DNA from: Nocardia grenadensis NBRC 108939
GTDB lineage: Bacteria > Actinomycetota > Actinomycetes > Mycobacteriales > Mycobacteriaceae
Length of the DNA: 64,000 nucleotides
Direction: 5' to 3'
NCBI RefSeq assembly: GCF_001613445.1
Contig: NZ_BDCJ01000010.1
Span: 62,001-126,000 of the forward strand
Position numbers and translations under genes: made by a program. How positions within the stretch are numbered: the stretch's first letter is position 1; each line of letters opens with the position of its first letter. Below are positions 1-9,183 of this stretch, piece after piece. The notes below the pieces were generated by a model that ran no database searches, had not been told where the DNA came from, and saw only the letters and a list, made by a program, of their open reading frames with translations.

Positions 1-575
1 ACCTCGTATTCGAGCAGGAGCAGGCCGCGAGGGGTGGCCTCGTGCCCGGCCAGGCGCAACCCCGTGGCCGGCCCGGCGCCGGCGAGCAGCCGCCGGCCCG
101 TCCGCAGTACGGTGGGCGCGACGACCAACCGGACGGTATCGACCAGGCCGGCGGCGAGCAGGGCGTCACCCAACCGGGAGCTGCCGTGAATCTGCAGTTC
201 CCGGCCGGGCCGGCGCAAGAGTTCCGCGACCGTGGCAACCGGATCACCCGGTAGCACGATGGTCGGGTTCCACTCCGCGTCGGACAGAGTGTCGGAGACC
301 ACATATTTGGGCAGGGTGTTCATCCGCTCCGCGAACGGGTCGCCGGGATCGGTGATGGCGGGCCAGTCCCGGGCGAAAGCCTGGTAGGTGCGACGGCCGA
401 ACAGCAACCCGTCGGCGGCGTCGAGCCATTCGGAGGTCCGCCGGACGAAGACCTCGTCCAGATACGGGACCAGCCAGCCGCCCCGATCGAAACCGTCGCT
501 GCTGTCCCCGGTGGGCGAGCCCGGCCCTTGCGCGACGCCGTCGAGGGTGAGGAACTCGGTCAGGACGAGTTTCAT
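1..575 (-). CDS. DHFR-family (RibD C-terminal-like) reductase, partial at left edge
   Basis: The protein begins MKLVLTEFLTLDGVAQGPGS, which is typical of the small dihydrofolate reductase-fold proteins (RibD C-terminal / YyaP group) that bind NADPH. It continues with LLFGRRTYQAFARDWP and, near the visible end, a conserved IHGSSRLGDALL segment. About 191 residues are visible and the 3' end lies outside the window. The ATG overlaps the stop of the upstream SRPBCC gene as ATGA (572-575), so the two are translationally coupled. ArsR / SRPBCC / DHFR-like trios recur in actinobacteria. The substrate is unknown and true folate reduction is not implied. Confidence 0.85.
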   Translation of the reverse strand, partial: MKLVLTEFLTLDGVAQGPGSPTGDSSDGFDRGGWLVPYLDEVFVRRTSEWLDAADGLLFGRRTYQAFARDWPAITDPGDPFAERMNTLPKYVVSDTLSDAEWNPTIVLPGDPVATVAELLRRPGRELQIHGSSRLGDALLAAGLVDTVRLVVAPTVLRTGRRLLAGAGPATGLRLAGHEATPRGLLLLEYE

Positions 576-1045
576 GCCCGGACCTCGCTCTCGACGAGTT
601 CGGCGAGCTGACCGGTAACCGTGCCCCAGCCGTATTCGAAGCCGAGTTCTTCGTGCCGGGCCCGGGTGGCCGGATCACCGTGCCGGACCAGCACGTGATA
701 ATCGGTACCGTCCGGATGATCCCGCAGGGTGATCTCGGCGGTCATCACGATCTCCCCGGTGGCCGGACGCCAGCCGCTGTCGAGCGCGGTGGTGAAGACC
801 AGGCGTTCCCGTTCCTCGGCCACGAGGAAGCAGGCGTCCAGATGCGGGACGAATTCGCCGTCGTCGGTGCTCATCCTGGTCACGAAGGCGCCGCCCGGGC
901 GGACCTCCAGCCGTTCGACGCGGCAGCGGGCCGGGGCGGGCAGCCACCAGCGGGCGAGATCATCGGCGTCGGTCCAGGCGTTCCACACGCTGCGACGCGG
1001 TGCGCGGATCACCCGGTGCAGGGAGAGGTCGAGATCGGGATTCAT
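572..1045 (-). CDS. SRPBCC (AHSA1-like) domain protein
   Basis: A 157-aa protein of the START/Bet v1-like SRPBCC fold, AHSA1 subgroup, which binds hydrophobic ligands or acts as an Hsp90-activator homologue. The first strand and helix read LSLHRVIRAPRRSVWNAWTD, followed by the typical DDLARWWLPAP. The C-terminal helix includes GWGTVTGQLAELVESE. The first strand begins at about residue 8, so the ATG at 1045 is needed, and the gene therefore overlaps the end of the upstream ArsR gene by 86 nt in another frame. It is the middle gene of an ArsR / SRPBCC / DHFR-like operon. Its ligand cannot be inferred. Confidence 0.88.
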   Translation of the reverse strand: MNPDLDLSLHRVIRAPRRSVWNAWTDADDLARWWLPAPARCRVERLEVRPGGAFVTRMSTDDGEFVPHLDACFLVAEERERLVFTTALDSGWRPATGEIVMTAEITLRDHPDGTDYHVLVRHGDPATRARHEELGFEYGWGTVTGQLAELVESEVRA

Positions 1046-1379
1046 CGGTGGGCTCCTCGGTTGTCAGCAGGAATTGTTCGAGTCGATCTGTGCGCGCTTC
1101 CCACACCTGCCGCTGTTCGGCCAGCCAGCCGTCGATCAGCGCGAACCGGTCGCGATCGAGTTCGCACCGGCGCACCCGTCCGGTTTTGATCGTCCGGATC
1201 AGCCCGCTGTTCTCCAGCACGCGCAGATGCTTCATGAAGGACGGCAAGGTGATCGGCAGATCCCGGGCCAGTTCGCCGACACTGGCCGGACCGGCGCCGA
1301 GTCGCTGGACGACCGCGCGCCGCGAAGGGTCCGACAGTGCGGCGAACACACCGTCCAGCGATTCCAAATACTTTGCCAT
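960..1379 (-). CDS. ArsR-family winged-helix transcriptional regulator
   Basis: A 139-aa regulator. Residues about 8-95 form the ArsR winged helix: FAALSDPSRRAVVQRLGAG, then SVGELARDLPITLPSFMKHL as recognition helix, then a wing LIRTIKTGRVRRCELD. No metal-binding ELCVC-type motif is present, so it is probably not metal-responsive and belongs to the group that pairs with SRPBCC proteins. The 40-residue tail (SRSRPLPAPGDPRTAS...) lies in DNA that also encodes the start of the SRPBCC gene. It is the first gene of the operon and probably autoregulates it; an AT-rich stretch at 1371-1396 contains the start codon. Confidence 0.9.
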   Translation of the reverse strand: MAKYLESLDGVFAALSDPSRRAVVQRLGAGPASVGELARDLPITLPSFMKHLRVLENSGLIRTIKTGRVRRCELDRDRFALIDGWLAEQRQVWEARTDRLEQFLLTTEEPTDESRSRPLPAPGDPRTASQRVERLDRRR

Positions 1380-1499
1380 ATGGCTAAGTATTAGCGACTG
1401 CCCCCGCCCACCGCAAGTCCGGCCACGCCACCGAAGTCCGCGGACCCCTCGGCGCCGGACACCACCACACCGACCCCACCGGCAGCCCGGAAAACGCGA

Positions 1500-1529
1500 A
1501 AGGCCCCCTCCTCGGAAGGAGGGGGCCTT
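1500..1529 (-). terminator. Rho-independent terminator of infC-rpmI-rplT
   Basis: A perfect 12-bp stem (AAGGCCCCCTCC / GGAGGGGGCCTT) with a 6-nt loop, 46 bp past the rplT stop. On the minus strand it is followed by TTTCGCGTTTT. Confidence 0.85.
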
Positions 1530-1575
1530 CTACACCAGCGGGTCGGGCACACCGGCCCGGACCCCGAACGACGAC

Positions 1576-1956
1576 TCAGGCAGCCGGGGCGTTGACATCC
1601 TCGGGCAGCGCGGCCTTGGCGACGGCGACCAGGCCGGCGAACGCCTCGGCATCGGAGACGGCCAGTTCGGCGAGGATCTTGCGGTCGACCTCCACACCGG
1701 CGGCCTTCAGGCCCTGCACGAAACGGTTGTAGGTGATGTCGTTGGCGCGGGCCGCGGCGTTGATCCGGGCGATCCACAGCTTGCGGAAATCACCCTTGCG
1801 GGCCCGGCGGTCCCGGTAGGCGTAGGTGAGCGAGTGCAGCTGCTGTTCCTTGGCCTTGCGGTACAGGCGCGAGCGCTGCCCGCGATAGCCCTTGGAGGCC
1901 TCGAGGATGGAACGGCGCTTCTTCTGAGCGTTGACGGCCCTTTTGACGCGTGCCAC
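1576..1956 (-). CDS. rplT: 50S ribosomal protein L20
   Basis: A 126-aa protein starting [20 protein letters not shown] and continuing [16 protein letters not shown], the unmistakable basic N-terminal arm of L20, which binds 23S rRNA and is needed early in 50S assembly. [20 protein letters not shown] is the conserved globular part. The start is GTG (1956), with AGGA about 9 nt upstream. It is the last gene of the infC-rpmI-rplT operon, 113 bp after rpmI, and a strong hairpin follows. Length and sequence are normal for the family. Confidence 0.98.
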   Translation of the reverse strand: MARVKRAVNAQKKRRSILEASKGYRGQRSRLYRKAKEQQLHSLTYAYRDRRARKGDFRKLWIARINAAARANDITYNRFVQGLKAAGVEVDRKILAELAVSDAEAFAGLVAVAKAALPEDVNAPAA

Positions 1957-2069
1957 TGGTCAGTCCTAATCGATCTTGGGGGTGCCCGGTCGAGCGCACC
2001 CGAGTGGGTCGGTTCTTCGGCGTCCGGTCGCGGATGCGGTACCGGACGGTATCGGTCCCGGGAAGGGGA

Positions 2070-2264
2070 TCAGATACCCAGCAGCTTCTTCACACGGCGG
2101 ACGTCGGACGCGGCGACCGACTCCGTGCCGTCCAGACGACGAGTCCGGCGGGTGGGCTTGTGCTCGAGCAGGTGCCGGCGGTTGGCCTGCTGACGGCGCA
2201 GCTTGCCCTTACCGGTCACCTTGAAACGCTTCGAAGCGCCGCTGTGGCTCTTCATCTTCGGCAT
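2070..2264 (-). CDS. rpmI: 50S ribosomal protein L35
   Basis: A 64-aa basic protein, [20 protein letters not shown]..., a full-length L35. ATG start at 2264, preceded by a GAGG Shine-Dalgarno. It lies between infC and rplT, as in nearly all bacteria. The 143-bp infC-rpmI spacer shows no obvious terminator, so the three genes are probably one transcript. Confidence 0.98.
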   Translation of the reverse strand: MPKMKSHSGASKRFKVTGKGKLRRQQANRRHLLEHKPTRRTRRLDGTESVAASDVRRVKKLLGI

Positions 2265-2407
2265 GGCAACCTCAATCTGTGTCGTGCCCGCGCAGGGGCG
2301 GACCAGGTGTACTGATCAGCGTTATTGCGGGCTCGACGCAATACCGCTGCGGCGTTCGCCGCGTTCTGTGCGGCACCGCGCCGCAGTGTGCACGGCAGAC
2401 GCCGTTG

Positions 2408-3004
<597 letters not shown>

Positions 3005-3007
<3 letters not shown>

Positions 3008-3017
3008 GGGGCCTCCT
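3005..3017 (-). promoter_or_regulatory. infC ribosome binding site with non-canonical ATC start
   Basis: On the minus strand AGGAGG (3017-3012), spacer CCCC, then ATC (3007-3005). The perfect anti-16S match compensates for the weak start codon and decides the infC start. Confidence 0.8.
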
Positions 3018-3388
3018 AGGTCTAGCGGTGTCGTCCGACGACCGCTCGCAATGAACCCCTTGTTCAACACAAAGGCCCCGGTGCGGTATTTCACCGCCAC
3101 GAGGCCCGATGTCGACCGGTCCACGCAGGACATACACGCCTGCGCCGCGATCACGCCGGAGCGGTATCGCCAACCCACCCGGGAAGGGCGGAGGACCGGA
3201 CCGTTTGACCAGGCGATCACTCGCCGGCAACGGTGGGAGTCGGGCTCCACTTTCATGCCCCGGACAGGACCGGGGCGGTCGTCGCCGAAAATTCTAACAG
3301 CCGAGGTTCCGATCCGACGAATCGTGTCCCGGACCCCCGACCGTAAACCGCTTGCCCCGCCGCCGGCGGCCTGCCAGGCTCGACGGCC
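3008..3388 (-). promoter_or_regulatory. infC promoter and long 5' leader
   Basis: No gene is seen in this 381-bp stretch. On the minus strand an extended -10 (TGTTAGAAT, with TAGAAT at 3296-3291) predicts transcription starting near 3284 and an untranslated leader of about 275 nt before infC. A CCCCGG/CCGGGG hairpin at 3258-3275 lies at the start of that leader. No convincing -35 is seen. A leader this long suggests post-transcriptional control, but I cannot assign it to a known leader family. Confidence 0.45.
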
Positions 3389-3937
3389 ATGAGCAGCCGA
3401 CGTGACCTGCTGCGCTGGCAATTCGACTTCGTCTGGTCGTTGGCCCAGCTGCATTTCGAGGCCCTGACCGACGACGATACGCACTGGACATCCGCCGCGG
3501 TGAGCTGGACCGTACACCGCGGCGCCGACGGCCGCTGGCGACCGGATTTCGCCGAGACCGAACCCGATCCCGTGCCGGTGCCGACCATCGGCTGGCTCAC
3601 CTGGCATATCGACTGGTGGTGGAGTTCGGCCGTCGCGCACGCCGAGGGCAGGCCGGTACCCGAGCACACCGAGGTGTACTGGGCGGGCGATATCGCCGCG
3701 GCACTGGCCCGTCTGCACACCTTGCGCGAGCAATGGCTCACGGTGCTCGATCGCGCCGGCGACACGGAGCTCGACGCCGCCACTTCCTATCCCTGGCCGG
3801 CGGAGGCCGGGCTGACCGTCGCGCACCTGGCCGCGTGGGTCGACGCCGAACTGATGAAGAACGTGACCGAGATCGGCCAGTTGCGCATGCTGCGCGCCGC
3901 CGGACCGGTGCACCGGCCCCCGACGGCGGTTCTCTAG
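3389..3937 (+). CDS. DinB-like (DinB_2) family protein
   Basis: A 182-aa protein rich in Trp and His with the four-helix pattern of the DinB / mycothiol-dependent S-transferase superfamily. [17 protein letters not shown] is in helix 1, [18 protein letters not shown] carries a likely metal-ligand His, and [17 protein letters not shown] carries another. These proteins often use a divalent metal and a low-molecular-weight thiol, which is mycothiol in actinobacteria. The substrate is unknown. The ATG at 3389 lies just after an intergenic stretch, and a DUF1844 gene follows after 9 bp, so the two are probably co-transcribed. Confidence 0.75.
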   Translation: MSSRRDLLRWQFDFVWSLAQLHFEALTDDDTHWTSAAVSWTVHRGADGRWRPDFAETEPDPVPVPTIGWLTWHIDWWWSSAVAHAEGRPVPEHTEVYWAGDIAAALARLHTLREQWLTVLDRAGDTELDAATSYPWPAEAGLTVAHLAAWVDAELMKNVTEIGQLRMLRAAGPVHRPPTAVL

Positions 3938-3946
3938 CCTGGGACC

Positions 3947-4288
3947 ATGACCGAACAGCCCGAAGGCGATGTGCGCGAACTGGCCGAGATCCCGGCTGTG
4001 GAGGTGATCAGCCGGGCCGCCGTGATGCTGATGAGCTCGGCGGCGGAAAAACTCGGGCTCGGCGACGACGACCCGGACAACAGCCCGCGCCGTGATATGG
4101 ACGAAGCCCGGCGGGTGATCACCGCGCTGGCCGGGCTGATCACCGCCTCGGTGGAATACCTCGGTCCGCACGCGGGACCGTTACGGGAGGGGCTGCAGTC
4201 GCTGCAGAAGGCGTTCCGGGAGAGTTCGGCCGTACCCGACGCACCCGGCGCCGGCCCGGGTGAAAAGTACACCGGCCCCGTCTACTGA
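3947..4288 (+). CDS. DUF1844 domain protein
   Basis: A 113-aa protein with the DUF1844 core: [27 protein letters not shown], then a helix with [20 protein letters not shown]. It ends in a short Pro/Gly-rich tail ([17 protein letters not shown]). The function of the family is unknown. It is widespread in actinobacteria and is often found next to infC. The start ATG (3947) is 9 bp after the DinB-like gene. The 192 bp that follow, up to the uvrA stop, contain nothing I recognise. Confidence 0.85.
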   Translation: MTEQPEGDVRELAEIPAVEVISRAAVMLMSSAAEKLGLGDDDPDNSPRRDMDEARRVITALAGLITASVEYLGPHAGPLREGLQSLQKAFRESSAVPDAPGAGPGEKYTGPVY

Positions 4289-4480
4289 CCCCGAACACGG
4301 CGCCCGGCACCACCTCGTCGACACGATCGGTGACGAAGCTCCCGTCTTCGCGGCACGCGCGCTGCCGATCCGGCCGCACGCCGCGGCGTGGGCCCCGAAA
4401 CACCCATGCGTGCGGGCCGCGCACCGGGCCGATCCACCGCTTCGGCCCCGCCCGGTAGCACTCCGAGCGGGGCACCCCGG

Positions 4481-7400
4481 TCAGCGCAGGGCGGCGGCCT
4501 TACGCGCCAGCCGTTTGGCTTTCTGCGGGTCCGGGACCTTCGCGACCGGCTCCTCGGTCGCGGCGGCCTTCTTCTTCCCCGACGAGGCGGCCTTTCGCGC
4601 CGCCGGAGCCGCCTTCTTCGCCGGAGCGGACGGCTCGGCCAGGATCTCCTTCAGGAACTGGCCGGTGTAGCTGTCCGGGTTGGCCGCGATGTCCTCGGGT
4701 GTCCCGTCACCGACCACTGTGCCGCCGCCGGAACCGCCCTCGGGACCCATATCGATCACCCAGTCCGCGGTCTTGATCACATCCAGGTTGTGCTCGATGA
4801 CGATCACCGTGTTGCCCTTCTCCACCAGGCCGTTGATCACCGCGAGCAGTTTCCGGATGTCCTCGAAGTGCAGGCCGGTGGTCGGCTCGTCGAGAATGTA
4901 GACAGTCCGCCCGTTGGAGCGTTTCTGCAGTTCGGCGGCCAGTTTCACGCGCTGCGCCTCACCACCGGACAGCGTCGTGGCGCTCTGCCCGAGCCGCACG
5001 TACCCCAGCCCCACATCGACCAGGGTCGACAGGTAGCGGTGGATGGAGGTGACCGGCTCGAAGAACTCGGCGGCCTCCTCGATGGGCATATCGAGAACCT
5101 CGGCAATGGTCTTGCCCTTGTAGTGCACCTCGAGGGTTTCCCGGTTGTAGCGGGCGCCGTGGCAGACCTCGCACGGCACGTACACATCGGGCAGGAAGTT
5201 CATCTCGATCTTGAGCGTGCCGTCGCCGGAGCAAGCCTCGCACCGGCCGCCCTTCACATTGAAGGAGAACCGTCCCGGTTGGTACCCGCGCACCTTGGCC
5301 TCGGTGGTGGAGGCGAACAGGCTGCGGATCTTGTCGAACACCCCGGTGTAGGTGGCCGGATTGGACCGCGGCGTACGCCCGATCGGCGACTGGTCCACCC
5401 GCACCAGCTTGTCCAGTTGATCGAGCCCGTTGACCCGGGTGTGCCGGCCCGGCACCTGCCGGGCGCCGTTGAGTTTATTGGCCATCACTGTCGCCAGGAT
5501 GTCGTTGACCAGCGTGGACTTCCCGGAACCGGAAACGCCGGTGACCGCGGTGAGCACACCCAGTGGGAAAGCCACATCGATCCCCCGGAGATTGTTCTCG
5601 GTGGCCCCGACCACGGTGACCCGTCGTTTTTTGTTCACCGGGCGCCGCATCAGCGGGATCTCGATCCGCTCCCGGCCGGACAGATAGGCGCCGGTCAGGG
5701 AGTTCTCGTCGGTGAGCAGATCGGCGTAGGTGCCGCTGTGCACCACCCGGCCGCCGTGTTCGCCGGCCAGCGGGCCGATATCGACCACCCAGTCCGAGGC
5801 CCGGATGGTGTCCTCGTCGTGCTCGACCACGATCAGGGTGTTGCCGAGGTTCTTCAACCGGGTGAGTGTCTCGATGAGGCGCCGGTTATCGCGCTGGTGC
5901 AGACCGATGGACGGCTCGTCCAGCACATAGAGCACCCCGACCAGACCCGATCCGATCTGGGTCGCCAGCCGGATGCGCTGCGCCTCACCACCGGAGAGGG
6001 TGGCCGCGGCCCGGGACAGGGTCAGATAGTCCAGACCGACGTCGAGCAGGAAGCCCAGCCGCGCCTGCACCTCTTTGAGCACCTGGCCGGCGATGGCCGC
6101 CTGCCGTCCGCCCAGGGTCAGCGCGTTGAGGAACCGCGAGCAGTCGCGGATGGACAGTTCACTGACCTCGGCGATCGACTTCCGCTCCGCATCCGCGGTG
6201 AGGGTGACCGCCAGGATCTCCGGGCGCAATCGTGCCCCGTTGCAGACCGGGCACGGCACATCGCGCATATAGCCCTCGTAGTGCTCCTTCATCTGCTCGG
6301 ATTCGGTGGAGTCCAGCCGCCGCTGCAGGAACGGCATGACCCCTTCGAAATCGGCGTAGTAGGAGCGCTTCCGGCCGTAGCGGTTGGTGTAGACGATATG
6401 CACCTGATCGGAACTGCCCTCGAGGACCGCCTTACGTGCTCGCGGCGGCAACTCCCGCCAGGGGGTGTCCAGATCGAAGCCCTGGGCCGCCGCCAGCCCG
6501 GACAGCAGCCGCAGGAAGTATTCGGCACTCTGCCCGCGCGACCACGGCGCGATCGCCCCGTCGGCCAGGCTCAGCTCTGGATCGGGCACCACCAGTTCGG
6601 GGTCGACCTCTTTGCGGATACCCAGGCCGGTGCAGTCGGGGCAGGCGCCATAGGGCGAGTTGAAGGAGAACGAGCGCGGTTCGAGGTCCTCGATATCGAG
6701 GGGGTGGCCGTTCGGGCAGGCCAGTTTCTCGGAGAAGCGGCGCTCCCGATCGTGCGCGTGCTCGTCGCGGTCCACGAAATCGAGCACCACGATGCCGTCG
6801 GCGAGACGTAGCGCCGTTTCGATGGAATCGGTGAGCCGCTGTTTGGCCGTCGGTTTCACGGCGAGGCGATCCACCACCACCTCGACATCGTGCTTCTCCT
6901 GCTTCTTGAGCTTCGGCGGATCGGTGAGCGGATAGACCACCCCGTCCACCCGGACCCGGGCGTAGCCCTGCGCGTGCAACTGGTCGAAGAGGTCGACGAA
7001 CTCACCCTTGCGGGTACGCACCACCGGCGCCAGCACCTGGAACCGGACGCCCGGTTCCATCGCAAGGACCTGGTCGACGATCTGCTGTGGGGTCTGTTTG
7101 GCGATCAGCTCCGAACACACCGGGCAGTGCGGGACTCCGGCACGGGCGTACAGCAGCCGCAGATAGTCGTGGACCTCGGTGATGGTGCCGACCGTGGACC
7201 GGGGGTTGCGGTTGGTGGATTTCTGGTCGATCGAGACGGCGGGCGAGAGCCCCTCGATGAAGTCCACATCGGGTTTGTCCATCTGGCCGAGGAACTGCCG
7301 GGCGTAGGCCGACAATGATTCCACGTAGCGGCGCTGCCCCTCCGCGAAGATCGTGTCGAACGCCAGACTGGACTTCCCCGACCCGGACAAACCGGTGAAG

Positions 7401-7486
7401 ACGATGAGACTGTCGCGGGGCAGATCGAGGTCGACCCCCTTGAGGTTGTGCTCCCGAGCTCCGCGCACAGTCAGGCGTTCCGCCAC
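4481..7486 (-). CDS. uvrA: Excinuclease ABC subunit A
   Basis: UvrA (1001 aa) is the damage-sensing ATPase of nucleotide excision repair and loads UvrB on lesions. It has two ABC modules. The first Walker A is [14 protein letters not shown] (about residue 32) and the second [13 protein letters not shown] (about 645). Signature motifs are [16 protein letters not shown] and [15 protein letters not shown]. The zinc modules show CPDCTGLG and [12 protein letters not shown] 45-residue Ala/Lys-rich tail ([20 protein letters not shown]) exceeds the usual length and is probably a DNA-binding extension. Start ATG 7486. No clear LexA (SOS) box is visible upstream. Confidence 0.98.
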   Translation of the reverse strand: MAERLTVRGAREHNLKGVDLDLPRDSLIVFTGLSGSGKSSLAFDTIFAEGQRRYVESLSAYARQFLGQMDKPDVDFIEGLSPAVSIDQKSTNRNPRSTVGTITEVHDYLRLLYARAGVPHCPVCSELIAKQTPQQIVDQVLAMEPGVRFQVLAPVVRTRKGEFVDLFDQLHAQGYARVRVDGVVYPLTDPPKLKKQEKHDVEVVVDRLAVKPTAKQRLTDSIETALRLADGIVVLDFVDRDEHAHDRERRFSEKLACPNGHPLDIEDLEPRSFSFNSPYGACPDCTGLGIRKEVDPELVVPDPELSLADGAIAPWSRGQSAEYFLRLLSGLAAAQGFDLDTPWRELPPRARKAVLEGSSDQVHIVYTNRYGRKRSYYADFEGVMPFLQRRLDSTESEQMKEHYEGYMRDVPCPVCNGARLRPEILAVTLTADAERKSIAEVSELSIRDCSRFLNALTLGGRQAAIAGQVLKEVQARLGFLLDVGLDYLTLSRAAATLSGGEAQRIRLATQIGSGLVGVLYVLDEPSIGLHQRDNRRLIETLTRLKNLGNTLIVVEHDEDTIRASDWVVDIGPLAGEHGGRVVHSGTYADLLTDENSLTGAYLSGRERIEIPLMRRPVNKKRRVTVVGATENNLRGIDVAFPLGVLTAVTGVSGSGKSTLVNDILATVMANKLNGARQVPGRHTRVNGLDQLDKLVRVDQSPIGRTPRSNPATYTGVFDKIRSLFASTTEAKVRGYQPGRFSFNVKGGRCEACSGDGTLKIEMNFLPDVYVPCEVCHGARYNRETLEVHYKGKTIAEVLDMPIEEAAEFFEPVTSIHRYLSTLVDVGLGYVRLGQSATTLSGGEAQRVKLAAELQKRSNGRTVYILDEPTTGLHFEDIRKLLAVINGLVEKGNTVIVIEHNLDVIKTADWVIDMGPEGGSGGGTVVGDGTPEDIAANPDSYTGQFLKEILAEPSAPAKKAAPAARKAASSGKKKAAATEEPVAKVPDPQKAKRLARKAAALR

Positions 7487-7855
7487 CAGGTCGGTCCCTT
7501 CTCGTCATCGTTCGTCGTTGCTGATGCCGCGCCCGTCGCACCGTGTGGGTCACACCGTGTCCGCGACAGCGCGGTGAACGGCCCGATCCGCCCGGCCGGT
7601 ATCCGCGGCCCGGGCCGCAGGGCGGGCCCGCGGGTGATGGTAGGACCGGCCACCGACAAGTTTCGCCGGACGGCCGTCCCGGGCAGTTCACGGGACGTGA
7701 CCCGACCGCCGTGCCTCGCTCGAGGGCGCCCCCGGCATGATTTCGGGGCGGCCGGCAACCGGCGGCACGCGCCGGCCGGGCTCACCAATCCAGAGTAGGC
7801 CAACCCCCGGTGTCCAGGGGGCGTGGCACCGGCCACTCCCACCCCGGCCCGGCCG
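7487..7855. other. Intergenic region between uvrA and ketosynthase
   Basis: 369 bp with no supported gene. A short dyad GTGTGGGTCACAC lies about 60 bp upstream of uvrA (around 7544-7556) and could be an operator or chance. No TCGAAC-N4-GTTCGA SOS box is visible. Confidence 0.4.
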
Positions 7856-9028
7856 TCAGGCGGCCGGACCCAGGATCACCGTGGAGTTGTTCCCGCCCAT
7901 TCCGAGCGACAGCTTCGCGGTGAGGCCCGGACCCGCCGGGGCCGGCCCCGTCAACAGCCGGGGATGCGCCGGCGCCACCGCGGGCGGTGCCGGGACGATC
8001 CCGCGCTCGTACCCCAGCGCCGCGGCCGCGAGCTCCACGGCACCCGACGCGGACTGGCAATGCCCGACGAGTGGCTTCATCGAGTACACCGCGGGCCGGT
8101 CGTCGAAGACGCGGGCGAGCACATCACGTTCGGCCAGGTCGCACTGGGCGGTCCCCGTACCGTGCGCGTTGAGGTACCCGATATCGGCCGCGGCGACACC
8201 CGCGTCGAACAGTGCGTCCCGCACGCAGTCCACGATTCGGTCGTGGCTCGGTTCCACCGAGACCACGTGGTGGGCTTCGCTGTTCATCGCTCCGCCGAGC
8301 ACCTGGGCGTAGGCCCGGCCGGATCCGCGGCTCAGGACGTACCCCACCGCGGCCTCCCCCACGCTGAATCCCCGGCTGTCCTCTTGGAACGGCCGGCAGC
8401 CCTGCAGCGATTCGACATCGACCACGGCGGCACCGAGTTTCGCGAACTGCCGTACCAGTTCCGGGGTGGCCGACAGATCCGAGGCCACGCAGACCACATC
8501 GTCCACCAGGCGGGCGGCCAGCCACAGCCGCGCCTGCAGTATCGCGACATTGGCCGAGCTGCACGCCGCCGACACTCCCATCACCGGGCCGGTGAACCCG
8601 AACGCCTGCGTCACCACGGAGATCGGGGTGGACGGCAGCAGCCGCAGAAAGTCCCGGCCGCGGAATCCGGCGCCGGCGGGACCCACGAAGTCCCGGTGAT
8701 GCCGGACGTCGCCGAGCACGGCCGCGTGCACCAGCCCGACTCGCGCACCGGGTTCCCAGCCGCGGGCCCGGGCATCGGCCACCGCCTCGTCGACCGCCGC
8801 GAACACCGCGCGTCCGTACCGGGTGCCGTAGGCGGGGTCGCCGCCCTCGGGTACCAGCGCGGCCCAGCCCCCGTTCGCGGGGTCGATTCCGTAGCCGGGT
8901 TCGAACCGGGCCGCGGAGCGCCCGCTCAGGATTCCCTCCCAGAACGTTTCCCGCCCCCAGCCGTATCCGGTGACCGCACCGATCCCGGTAATCGACATAA
9001 GATCGTTGCTGAATCCGGTCCCCGCCAT
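7856..9028 (-). CDS. Beta-ketoacyl-ACP synthase (KAS I/II type), stand-alone
   Basis: A 390-aa thiolase-fold condensing enzyme. The Cys-His-His triad is visible: GVSAACSSANVAI (nucleophile Cys), YLNAHGTGTAQCD (His) and KPLVGHCQSASG (Lys/His). LSLGMGGNNSTVIL is the C-terminal glycine-rich loop. It performs decarboxylative Claisen condensation of acyl and malonyl thioesters. I choose ATG 9028 because GAGGAG lies 6 nt upstream; a GTG further upstream lacks support. No ACP, KR or acyltransferase is adjacent, so it is not part of an obvious fatty acid or polyketide cluster here. It diverges from a diguanylate cyclase gene across about 150 bp. Confidence 0.9.
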   Translation of the reverse strand: MAGTGFSNDLMSITGIGAVTGYGWGRETFWEGILSGRSAARFEPGYGIDPANGGWAALVPEGGDPAYGTRYGRAVFAAVDEAVADARARGWEPGARVGLVHAAVLGDVRHHRDFVGPAGAGFRGRDFLRLLPSTPISVVTQAFGFTGPVMGVSAACSSANVAILQARLWLAARLVDDVVCVASDLSATPELVRQFAKLGAAVVDVESLQGCRPFQEDSRGFSVGEAAVGYVLSRGSGRAYAQVLGGAMNSEAHHVVSVEPSHDRIVDCVRDALFDAGVAAADIGYLNAHGTGTAQCDLAERDVLARVFDDRPAVYSMKPLVGHCQSASGAVELAAAALGYERGIVPAPPAVAPAHPRLLTGPAPAGPGLTAKLSLGMGGNNSTVILGPAA

Positions 9029-9183
9029 GACAATCTCCTCGCCGGTTCCCGCCCTCGGCACCGCCGGGAACACGTCTTGGCGTGATCAATCGAGATCACG
9101 TCCACTATGTCCGATTTTATGCGTGTGGATACCGGAGTAGAGCCGTGTTTGAATGTCCGGGTCCGCCGACGATGGGGGTTGGT

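Noticed and set aside
3008..4171. N-terminal extension of infC to an upstream start at 4171
   Set aside because: It would overlap two plausible plus-strand genes; IF-3 homology begins at 3007 behind a perfect Shine-Dalgarno.
4388..6811. An open frame of about 800 codons on the plus strand opposite uvrA
   Set aside because: It is the antisense third-position frame of a GC-rich gene; it has no family features and uvrA is certain.
7487..7560. A possible SOS (LexA) box upstream of uvrA
   Set aside because: No TCGAAC-N4-GTTCGA-like sequence; only a short GTGTG/CACAC dyad is present.
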